Shown: positions 57,204 through 64,000 of the stretch, one piece after another
How the letters are laid out: every line of letters begins with the position of its first letter
Position numbering within the stretch: position 1 is the first letter of the stretch
Assembly (NCBI GenBank): GCA_964557955.1
Contig: CAZLCS010000007.1
Coordinates: 1 to 64,000 of the forward strand
Length of the DNA stretch: 64,000 nucleotides
Source: JALOOX01 sp964557955
GTDB lineage: Bacteria; Desulfobacterota; Syntrophobacteria; Syntrophobacterales; Syntrophobacteraceae
Direction of reading: 5' to 3'
Program-made: the position numbers and the translations under genes
The notes under the pieces: generated by a model
The model's input: the letters and a program-made list of their open reading frames with translations, nothing else
Told to the model about the DNA's origin: nothing
The model's database searches: none

Positions 57204-58502
57204 TCACGTTTCGACCACTCGGTGGTCGAACACCCTCCGGCTTTTCCTTTCCGTCCTGGGCAACGCTCCATAATCCACCAGCTCCACCTGGGCTCGAACC
57301 ATGATCTGCTTTCGGATCTCAGCGGCAATGGCGTCGGCCAGCTCCCTGTCGGCGTCGGGGGAATCCAGCCCGGTGCGCTCGACCTTGATGAGCATGGTGT
57401 CTCTTCCATCCTCACGCCGGAAAAGGTGCACCTGATATTCGCTTCCAACCCCCGGCATCCCGGACAATACATGATCGATCTGGCCCGGGTAGATGTTGAC
57501 GGCCCGGAAGATGAACATGTCGTCAGAGCGTCCCAGCAGGTGGTCATGCCTCGGGAGAAGGTTGCCGCAGGGGCAGGGCTCGGGAATGAGGCGCGTGAGA
57601 TCACGGGTTCGGTACCGGATGAGCGGGCACGCCTCCTTGCGGAGGGTCGTCACCACCATCTCTCCGACCTCACCGGGGGGCATGGGTTCAAGGGTCTCGG
57701 GATCGAGGATTTCAAGAATGTAATAGTCCGCCCAGTAGTGGACCCCCTCGTGGGCCGTACACTCGAGGCCGGTGCCGGGTCCGTAGAGCTCCGTCAAACC
57801 GGGGATGTCAAAGAGGTCCTCCACTCTGGTGATCTCGGCAATGCGCTGACGCATTCTGTGGCTGTGGCGTTCCGCTCCGAAGATGAACTTCCTAAGCGCG
57901 ATACGGTCCCGCAGGTCGCGCCGCTCGATCTCCTCGGCAATAAGAAGAGCCATGGAGGCCGTGGCGCAAAACACCGTGCTCTGCATATCCACCAGCATCT
58001 GGCAGTGGATTTCGGTGTTGGCCGGACCCACCGGAATGGCCATTGCGCCGAACCGTTCACAGCCCAGCTGAAAGCCGACCCCCGCCGTCCAAAGCCCGTA
58101 GCCGACCGCGATCTGTACCCGATCCTCACGGGAAAGCCCCGCCATCTCGTAGCAGCGGGCAAACATGTTGGCCCAGTCGTCAATGTCTTTCTGAGTGTAG
58201 CCCAGGACCTTGCGCTTCCCCGTTGTCCCGGAAGAGGCATGAATCCGGACGATACGATCATGGGGAACCGCCCGAAGGGGAAAGGGATACCCTTCCTGGA
58301 GGTCCTGGGCCGTGGTGAAGGGCAGCCGCCTCAGATCCTCGAGCGTACGGATCTGCTCCGGCTTCACTCCAGCCGCATCCAGCCGCTCGCGATAGAACGG
58401 ACTGTTGGCATGGGCATGACCCACCGTCCACTTGAGCCCCACCAGTTGAATCTGCTCGATATCCTCCCTGGCTGCTCGCCCTGGCATGAACGAGTGATCC
58501 AT
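57204..58502 (-). CDS. paaK: Phenylacetate-CoA ligase (PaaK-type)
   Basis: A 432-residue adenylate-forming ligase. The P-loop-like motif HASSGTTGKRKVLGYT is at residues 88-103; ELYGPGTG and IRYRTRDLTRL are the later A3/A5-A7 signatures, and GRSDDMFIFRAVNIYP contains the hinge. It activates phenylacetate (or related aryl acids) to the CoA thioester in anaerobic aromatic or amino-acid breakdown. AAAGGAG lies before ATG 58502. Indolepyruvate oxidoreductase partners common to this context are not in the window. Confidence 0.93.
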   Translation of the reverse strand: MDHSFMPGRAAREDIEQIQLVGLKWTVGHAHANSPFYRERLDAAGVKPEQIRTLEDLRRLPFTTAQDLQEGYPFPLRAVPHDRIVRIHASSGTTGKRKVLGYTQKDIDDWANMFARCYEMAGLSREDRVQIAVGYGLWTAGVGFQLGCERFGAMAIPVGPANTEIHCQMLVDMQSTVFCATASMALLIAEEIERRDLRDRIALRKFIFGAERHSHRMRQRIAEITRVEDLFDIPGLTELYGPGTGLECTAHEGVHYWADYYILEILDPETLEPMPPGEVGEMVVTTLRKEACPLIRYRTRDLTRLIPEPCPCGNLLPRHDHLLGRSDDMFIFRAVNIYPGQIDHVLSGMPGVGSEYQVHLFRREDGRDTMLIKVERTGLDSPDADRELADAIAAEIRKQIMVRAQVELVDYGALPRTERKSRRVFDHRVVET

Positions 58503-59093
58503 GAATGTTCTCCTTTCCTCGCCATAACTCGCACGCGCGAAGCCGCGGATGAATCGCCGGGATGATTAAAAGGGGCGCAGGCTTTCATTTCACGAATGCC
58601 GACGAAGAATTCTGTCCAAAGGTTTTGGCTTCAAATGAAACAGTTTATCCTTATCTCACAACGATCCAAAATCACAAAGGGGATTCAGATCAATCATCGA
58701 CCTCTCGTCATGGGATGGACTCAGCGAACAATGAGCCGGCCGACCCCGGGGGCTCGTGACTCGAAGGAACTCGTGAAAAGCTGGTTTTGGATAAATATTC
58801 TCAAGACCACCCTCGACCATTCCGAAGGTAATCGGCGTGCTCCGAAGCGAGCATGTATTCACGCCCCCGTATCTGGACAGTCAAACTGGGTGAATTTGGC
58901 GGTATAACGTGAATCAATGCGGCAAGAATGCGGTGTGTAATTGATTAGAAGTAACTATTTCCCAAATCACGTTAATGAGTAAACTTACGTAGAAATTTTG
59001 ATGATGGCTGTTGTCACGGACTGCATTGGATACTGAACCGAACGTTGTTGATGGAGACCCATAGTCGGCTGCGGCCGGAAGAAAGGAGGCCCC
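58503..59093. other. Divergent intergenic region, no gene recognised
   Basis: 591 bases between paaK and the di-heme peroxidase gene. AT-rich near 58900-59000, consistent with promoters for both directions. No RNA gene or repeat recognised. Confidence 0.4.
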
Positions 59094-61400
59094 ATGAAAC
59101 TGTATGCCAGCCACACGGCGAGGTCGCACAGGCTGAAATTTGCAGCCATGCTGTGTGCTTTGAGCTTGCTGGCGGTTGCACCGGCGCAGGCGCAGGAGGT
59201 GCAGGTACTTTCGCTGAAAGATGTCATCGCGCCCGAGCCACCGGACCTTCTGAACTACGTAGCCGACCCGGCAGCCGCCATCAGGCTGGGCAAGGCCCTG
59301 TTCTGGGACATGCAGCTGGGCAGTGACGGCGTTCAGGCCTGCGCGACCTGCCACTTCAATGCGGGAGCCGACGTCAGATCCAGAAACCAGATCTCTCCCG
59401 GGCTGCTCGACAGTGGTTTTCCAGCTGGGCTGCCGCCGATCTACACGAGCGGCGACATCGAGTTCGGCAACTCCACCATCCCCGGCAAATCGGGCCGTTT
59501 GAATTTCGACGCCAATATCGAGCTCACCATCGACGATTTTCCTTTGCATCAACGCTTCCCGGCAACAGCAAGGGTCCCCAGACCTGACCTGTTGAACCCC
59601 GCGCCGGTGGAAAACGAATTCGACAGCGTCCTGTTTGACACCAACGACGTCGTGTCCTCGCAGGGGGTGCGACTGACGGATTTCATCGGGCTGAACCCGA
59701 GGCGGCCATCCCATCTGGATGTCGGATCCCGCCTTCACGATCCGGTTTTCAAACTGGTGACCAGGCGTCCTGCGGAATCGCCCCGGGAGACCATTCGAAG
59801 GGTCGAACCGCGCAATGCCCCCCCGACCGTGAATGCCGTCTTCAACTTCGACAACTTTTGGGACGGGCGGGCCAGCGCCGTTTTCAACGGTGTCAACCCG
59901 TTCGGATTTCGTGACCGCTCCAGTACTCTCCGCAAAGGTGACCGAGTCAACCCGGCTGCTCCGCTGACCGAGGAGAAGGTGCGCATCATCAACAGCAGCC
60001 TCGCATCCCAGGCGGTCGGCCCCCCTTTGAGCGGTTTCGAGATGTCATTCGAAAATCGGAGCTTCCCCCTGCTGGGTAGGAAGATGCTGGCTTTGAGACC
60101 TCTCGCGAGGCAGCTTGTCCATCCCGAGGACAGTGTCCTTGGGCCCCTCTCCCAGGCTCGCGCCCTGCGCAACGGGAGGGTGGCCGGCCGCAGAGGCCTC
60201 AGCGTGAGCACATATGCCCGGATGATTCAGGATGCCTTTCAGCCCGAGTGGTGGAATTCCACGCAACCGGTGGATGGACCTGGCGGCCCGTTCACCCAGA
60301 TGGAGTGGAATTTCTCGCTCTATTTCGGTCTGTCGGTCCAGCTCTACGAAGCCACACTCATCGCTGATGACACCCCCTTCGACCGGTTTATGGGCGCAGC
60401 CCTCAACGTCCGGGGCGGCGGCGTTCCCATTCCCCCGGATCCGACCGCCCTCACCCAGCAGGAACTCCTTGGCCTCGACATATTCCAGGGAACCAATCTT
60501 TCACTGTTGAATCCGCCCCCCGACAGCACCCTGCAGCTTGCTGACGGTCGATGCATCAACTGCCACAAGCTGCCAGAGACAACCAATCACTCGGTCCGAA
60601 ATCTCCAGGTGGACGCGAACGGCGTCCCACAGAAGATTGTGGAACCGATGATGATGGGTGACGGACAGTCCGCATTCTACGATAACGGGATGTACAACAT
60701 TGCAGTGCGCCGCAGCAGCGAAGACACCGGAAGGGCCGGCAGGTCGCCCGCATTTCCTGATCCTGTGACGGGCGAGCCCCAGAGTTTTCCACTCTCCTAC
60801 GTGGAGCTCAGTCTCCTGAAGAGCCAGGGACAGCTGCCCGAGGATGTGGCCAAGTTCGTACCGAACCTCCCTGCCCAGTGTGGAGAGGGGCTTTTCCCGG
60901 ACCCGGAGACAGGCATCTGCAGCCTCCCTGCCCCCACTGGCAACCGGGCTGCTGTGACGGGCTCATTCAAAACCCCCAGCATCCGAAATGCGGAGTTCAC
61001 CGGCCCCTATTTCCACCAGGGAGGGGACGCCACCCTGCGACAAGTGGTGGAGTTTTATGTGCGCGGCGGCAACTTCCCAGCCACCAACTTTGCCAATCTT
61101 GACCTGGATATGGGAGGGATTCTCGAGCTGGATCCATCCCGACCCGGCATCACTCCCGAAGAGGCTGCGGCCGCTGAGGAGAGGATCCAGGCGCTCGTGG
61201 CCTTCCTCGCCAGGGGGCTCACGGATGAACGGGTACAGTTCGAGCGCGCGCCTTTTGACCACCCCGAGCTGCAGGTGCCTGCGGGGGTCAGGGGAGTGAG
61301 TGCAGGAAGAGACACAATGGTGAGAATCCCGGCAGTGGGACGAAATGGCCGCGCCACAGCAATCCCGCGATTCCTGGGTCTCGACCCGCAAGCACCGTAA
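59094..61400 (+). CDS. Large di-heme cytochrome c peroxidase-family protein
   Basis: A 768-residue exported protein with a signal peptide (LKFAAMLCALSLLAVAPAQAQ). Two c-type heme sites are seen: C83-ATC-H87 (QACATCHFNAG) and C487-INC-H491 (GRCINCHKLPE). The first is followed by GADVRSRNQISPG, and the later NAEFTGPYFHQGGDATLRQVVEFYVRGG is the MauG/CcpA C-terminal signature. Family members usually have 320-400 residues; here about 400 lie between the hemes, including NAPPTVNAVFNFDNFWDGRA. It may reduce peroxide or oxidise a protein or organic substrate in the periplasm. AAAGGAGG precedes ATG 59094. Confidence 0.88.
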   Translation: MKLYASHTARSHRLKFAAMLCALSLLAVAPAQAQEVQVLSLKDVIAPEPPDLLNYVADPAAAIRLGKALFWDMQLGSDGVQACATCHFNAGADVRSRNQISPGLLDSGFPAGLPPIYTSGDIEFGNSTIPGKSGRLNFDANIELTIDDFPLHQRFPATARVPRPDLLNPAPVENEFDSVLFDTNDVVSSQGVRLTDFIGLNPRRPSHLDVGSRLHDPVFKLVTRRPAESPRETIRRVEPRNAPPTVNAVFNFDNFWDGRASAVFNGVNPFGFRDRSSTLRKGDRVNPAAPLTEEKVRIINSSLASQAVGPPLSGFEMSFENRSFPLLGRKMLALRPLARQLVHPEDSVLGPLSQARALRNGRVAGRRGLSVSTYARMIQDAFQPEWWNSTQPVDGPGGPFTQMEWNFSLYFGLSVQLYEATLIADDTPFDRFMGAALNVRGGGVPIPPDPTALTQQELLGLDIFQGTNLSLLNPPPDSTLQLADGRCINCHKLPETTNHSVRNLQVDANGVPQKIVEPMMMGDGQSAFYDNGMYNIAVRRSSEDTGRAGRSPAFPDPVTGEPQSFPLSYVELSLLKSQGQLPEDVAKFVPNLPAQCGEGLFPDPETGICSLPAPTGNRAAVTGSFKTPSIRNAEFTGPYFHQGGDATLRQVVEFYVRGGNFPATNFANLDLDMGGILELDPSRPGITPEEAAAAEERIQALVAFLARGLTDERVQFERAPFDHPELQVPAGVRGVSAGRDTMVRIPAVGRNGRATAIPRFLGLDPQAP

Positions 61401-61628
61401 GTATGGCTTGGGCGCGTCAGCCGCTCGGAACGATCCCGAGGGCAGCGCCTCAAGGCAAACAAAGGCCCGCATTCCAGCGATGCCATCGCATTGGGCGCGC
61501 CGGGTGAGGGCCTTTCTTATTGACGGCACTCAGCCTGCGCCGGGCACACGCCCAACTTAAAATCTTGACGACTTCCTTCCCATGATTCAAAGAAGAGCGG
61601 AATGTCAGACAAAGTGGGAGGAATTCGA

Positions 61629-62609
61629 ATGCAGAGAGACCACACGGAGGCTCCGAAAGCCTCCCAGGCAACGATCCTGGTCATCGGCACCGGAGCCATC
61701 GGAGGGTTTTACGGAGCAAAACTGGCGCAGGCGGGCGCTCGCGTATCGGTTGTGGCCCGTTCCGATTTCGACAGGGTCCGGGCCGAGGGGATCGACATAC
61801 GGAGTGACGCGGGAGATTACCGGTTTGTCCCTGAAAGGGTTCTCAAAAGCGCGCAAGACTTTGGCAGCGCGCCGGACTTCATCGTTGTCGCGACCAAGGT
61901 GGTTGCGGGGGCCGAAACACCGGACTTGATCCAGGGGATTGTCGGCCCGCAGACCACCGTGGTTCTTATCCAGAACGGCATCGACATCGAAGAACCGGTC
62001 CAAATGGCTTTTCCTAAAACCGAGATTCTGAGCGGCCTGGCCTTCATCGCGGCCAACCGCATCAGTCCCGGCCGCATCCTCCACCTGGACTACGGACGCC
62101 TCACCCTCGGGCGCTATCCCTCAGGCGCTTCGGAGAAGGCGGAGACCTTGAGGGATCTCCTGGAATCCGTCGGGGTTCCCTGTGTCGTCACGGAGGAGGT
62201 GGTCACGGCCCGCTGGCAGAAGCTGGTCTGGAACGCTCCGTTCAATCCCATCTCGGTGCTGGCAGGTGGAGTCGACACCAAGACCATACTGGATTCGGAG
62301 GAGTCCACCCGGCTTGCTCGAACAGTGATGGGGGAGGTTTGCCGGTTGGCTGCCGCAAGCGGGCATCCTCTCGCACCGGATGTCATCGAGCAGAATATCC
62401 AGGGGACCCGCGTCATGAAACCGTACAAGACCAGCATGCTCCTGGACTACGAAAACGGCAGACCGATGGAGGTTGAAGCCATCCTCGGAAACGCGGTGCG
62501 CATCGCACGGTCCCTCGACGTTCCCGTCCCGCACATGGAAACACTGTACGCACTCCTCAAGCTCGTGGATGACCGGATCACGTCAAGCCGGGATCGCTCG
62601 GCTCACTGA
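61629..62609 (+). CDS. Ketopantoate reductase-family (ApbA/PanE) dehydrogenase
   Basis: A 326-residue NAD(P)H-dependent oxidoreductase. The Rossmann motif is ILVIGTGAIGGFYGAKLAQAG near the N-terminus; the catalytic Lys is in RWQKLVWNAPFNPISVL, and KTSMLLDYENGRPMEVEAI is the family C-terminal signature. It reduces 2-dehydropantoate to pantoate, or a similar 2-oxoacid. ATG 61629 has GGGAGG 7 nt upstream and is preferred over ATG 61602. It is convergent with the HlyD gene, 18 bases away. Confidence 0.9.
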   Translation: MQRDHTEAPKASQATILVIGTGAIGGFYGAKLAQAGARVSVVARSDFDRVRAEGIDIRSDAGDYRFVPERVLKSAQDFGSAPDFIVVATKVVAGAETPDLIQGIVGPQTTVVLIQNGIDIEEPVQMAFPKTEILSGLAFIAANRISPGRILHLDYGRLTLGRYPSGASEKAETLRDLLESVGVPCVVTEEVVTARWQKLVWNAPFNPISVLAGGVDTKTILDSEESTRLARTVMGEVCRLAAASGHPLAPDVIEQNIQGTRVMKPYKTSMLLDYENGRPMEVEAILGNAVRIARSLDVPVPHMETLYALLKLVDDRITSSRDRSAH

Positions 62610-62627
62610 GCAAAGACAGCTTCATTT

Positions 62628-63824
62628 TCAGGTGCGGGACCTGACAGCGGTTCCGTCTTCGATGGATTCTTCGGGATGGGCGATGACGCTTTCTCCCTCC
62701 GTAAGCCCCGCGATGATTTGTGCCGCGAGGCCGGTGCGGCGGCCCACCTGGACCTTTCTCAGGCTCGCCCGGCCGTTCTCGACAACGAAGACCGCCCAAT
62801 CATTCCCCTTGCGAAAGAGGGCGCTTGCGGGCACCTGGAGCACGTCTTCCCCTTCCCACACGATGAAACTGGCCTCCACCCGGTAGCCGTCGCCCAACCG
62901 TGCGGCAGCCTCTCCGTTCTGCTCGATGTCCGCAATGACCAGGACTCTCTGTTCCTCCACGCCGAGGCTCGACACCTTGGTAAAGCCTGCGGGCTCGACC
63001 ACCCTTACCGCACCCCTGAGGGCCGATTCACCCCCCCAGCGATCGAAAATCACGGGAGCTCCGGGTTTGATCCGGATCCCATCCTCCGACAAGACCTCCA
63101 CCTGGACCTCGATGCGATTCGTGTCTCCAATATCCAGGAGCGCTTCCCCGGATGACACTACTCCCTGGCTCTCGCGGTGGATTTTGAGCACAACCCCCTG
63201 GTCGGGACTCCGGATTTCGACGGTCCTCGGGAGCTGAACGTCCTCATCGGCTGCGGAATACCGAAGTCTGCTCCGAGCCCTCTCGAGGTCCGAACGAGAC
63301 CCTCTCACCGCCGCTTCAGCCGAGAGACGCTCCGCCCGGGTCCGCCGGGCATCGGCATTTGCCTGATCCAGCCGGTCTTTGGGAATCACCCCGGCCTCAA
63401 ACAGATTCTTGAGCCGTTCCAGGTTCCTCTGCACGTATTCTGCCTCCGCCGCAGCCGCCCGGGCCCGTTCTTCCGCCGCCCGCAGCGCCGCCATGGCGGC
63501 CGAAACGGCCGCCTCCGCCTCAGCGCGGCTCCTCGGGTCCAAAACATCCGATGGGAGAGGTTCGAGCCAGGCCACCACCTGGCCCTCTTTCACCGGATCG
63601 CCGACGTCCAGCTCGATCCGGCGCAAAAAGCCGGGCACCGGCGCCGAGATCACAAACCGCTCCTTGACCCTCGTCTCCCCCTCTTCTTCGATGGTCACAC
63701 GGAGCGGCCCTCGGGCAACGCGGATTTCATCCACGGGAACGGGCCCGGGCAGAAAACCATAGACGATGGCCCACAGAAGCAGTACCCCCAGAAGCGTGAG
63801 AAAGAGCCATCTGCGGATGTTCAC
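62628..63824 (-). CDS. HlyD/RND-type periplasmic adaptor of an ABC exporter
   Basis: A 398-residue membrane fusion protein with N-terminal anchor (LFLTLLGVLLLWAIVYGFL), lipoyl halves (FVISAPVPGFLRRIELDVGDPVKEGQVVAWLEP; EIRSPDQGVVLKIHRESQG), an Ala/Arg/Glu-rich alpha hairpin (residues about 100-195) and a beta-barrel/proximal domain with LQVPASALFRKGNDWAVFVV. The start codon is GTG 63824, with AAGGAG 9 nt upstream inside the end of the permease gene. It belongs with the FtsX-type permease at the right edge. Confidence 0.9.
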   Translation of the reverse strand: MNIRRWLFLTLLGVLLLWAIVYGFLPGPVPVDEIRVARGPLRVTIEEEGETRVKERFVISAPVPGFLRRIELDVGDPVKEGQVVAWLEPLPSDVLDPRSRAEAEAAVSAAMAALRAAEERARAAAAEAEYVQRNLERLKNLFEAGVIPKDRLDQANADARRTRAERLSAEAAVRGSRSDLERARSRLRYSAADEDVQLPRTVEIRSPDQGVVLKIHRESQGVVSSGEALLDIGDTNRIEVQVEVLSEDGIRIKPGAPVIFDRWGGESALRGAVRVVEPAGFTKVSSLGVEEQRVLVIADIEQNGEAAARLGDGYRVEASFIVWEGEDVLQVPASALFRKGNDWAVFVVENGRASLRKVQVGRRTGLAAQIIAGLTEGESVIAHPEESIEDGTAVRSRT

Positions 63825-63830
63825 CCTGTT

Positions 63831-64000
63831 TCACTCCTTGGCCTTCAGGACCTCGACCAGGTCCAGGTGATCCAGCTTGCGACGCACGATGAGGCCCGAC
63901 AGGAAGGCCGACACCACAACCACGGTCGCAGCCAGTGAGTAGGTTCCCGGTTCCATGATGACGGGCACCCTGAAAAGATCCGATTCCAGGGATCGGGCGA
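63831..64000 (-). CDS. FtsX-type ABC permease, C-terminal end only
   Basis: The frame entering from the right edge ends at TGA 63833-63831. The visible 56 residues include a last membrane helix (TYSLAATVVVVSAFLSGLIV) and the charged tail RRKLDHLDLVEVLKAKE, the characteristic end of MacB/FtsX permeases. Its stop lies 6 bases before the HlyD gene's GTG, so the two are one operon. Confidence 0.85.
   Translation of the reverse strand, partial: ARSLESDLFRVPVIMEPGTYSLAATVVVVSAFLSGLIVRRKLDHLDLVEVLKAKE

Noticed and set aside
58562..58759. 65-codon frame upstream of the di-heme peroxidase gene
   Set aside because: No ribosome site, atypical composition, and it lies in the divergent promoter region.

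Overview
The window looks like a chromosome segment of an anaerobic Desulfobacterota (deltaproteobacterial) lineage, plausibly near Syntrophobacterales. This is inferred from gene content: hybrid cluster protein, rubredoxin, flavodiiron protein, PaaK with a branched-chain amino-acid binding protein, a DUF2148 ferredoxin-domain protein and, above all, several in-frame UGA codons that look like selenocysteine. No species can be named from sequence alone.

The main discovery is a compact selenoprotein locus at 5.3-9.4 kb. An ArsR-family regulator is followed by four consecutive reading frames that are each broken by in-frame TGA yet are plainly continuous genes: (i) a small helical/winged-helix protein (UGA at 5905); (ii) a membrane protein joining an extracytoplasmic rhodanese, a DsbD-like electron-transfer core and a thioredoxin, whose rhodanese active site carries two UGAs (6578, 6593) where Cys is expected; (iii, iv) two tandem thioredoxin-fold paralogues, each with UGA at codon 16 (8034, 8398). 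A TVP38/DedA-type membrane protein closes the cluster. A fifth gene, a BFD-like [2Fe-2S] protein at 26.0 kb, reads through UGA at 26241 into a conserved Cys-rich tail. Every UGA is followed 18-24 nt later by a small hairpin with G at the second loop position, as expected of bacterial SECIS elements.

Layout. 0-4.1 kb: leftward operon (DUF2148 ferredoxin-domain protein, HD hydrolase, MFS transporter, rhodanese, ABC ATPase, ABC permease). 4.1-5.2 kb: divergent split ChrB pair; both promoters carry a GTAA-N6-TTAC operator just after the -10. 5.3-9.4 kb: selenoprotein locus. 9.4-10.6 kb: sterol-desaturase-family protein and J-domain protein. 10.8-14.7 kb: TetR plus a DevBCA-type exporter whose ATPase frame runs into rubredoxin. 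14.7-26.3 kb: redox/NO/O2 region (Hcp, PAS protein, PP2C phosphatase, a CW/cNMP/kinase/hemerythrin fusion, a membrane sensor/hemerythrin fusion, flavodiiron protein, ferredoxin, ferritin-like, CBS, HPP, Sec-containing BFD protein). 26.3-32.2 kb: a broken TehA-type channel gene, a Clp-N/KAP ATPase, NorR. 32.7-40.2 kb: three secreted repeat proteins (collagen-like; beta-propeller; 1402-residue HAF-repeat/lipase/PKD-like), two sharing a C-terminal module. 40.9-49.4 kb: tRNA-Arg, a RelA/SpoT-like enzyme with a degraded synthetase site, HtrA, HNH protein, ArsR-DsrE pair, SodB. 49.5-55.8 kb: trpL attenuator, aroF, trpE, G, D, C, F; trpBA are not in the window. 55.9-64 kb: branched-chain amino-acid binding protein, PaaK, a large di-heme peroxidase, a ketopantoate-reductase-type enzyme, and an HlyD/FtsX exporter running off the right edge.

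Together the genes suggest an anaerobe that invests heavily in thiol/selenol redox chemistry and in protection from O2 and NO (NorR, Hcp, flavodiiron protein, hemerythrins, SodB). Dispersed hairpin repeats (GGTGGGCAC type, TTTCGAG type and ATTCCGGC type) are scattered between genes and one cluster interrupts the trp operon.
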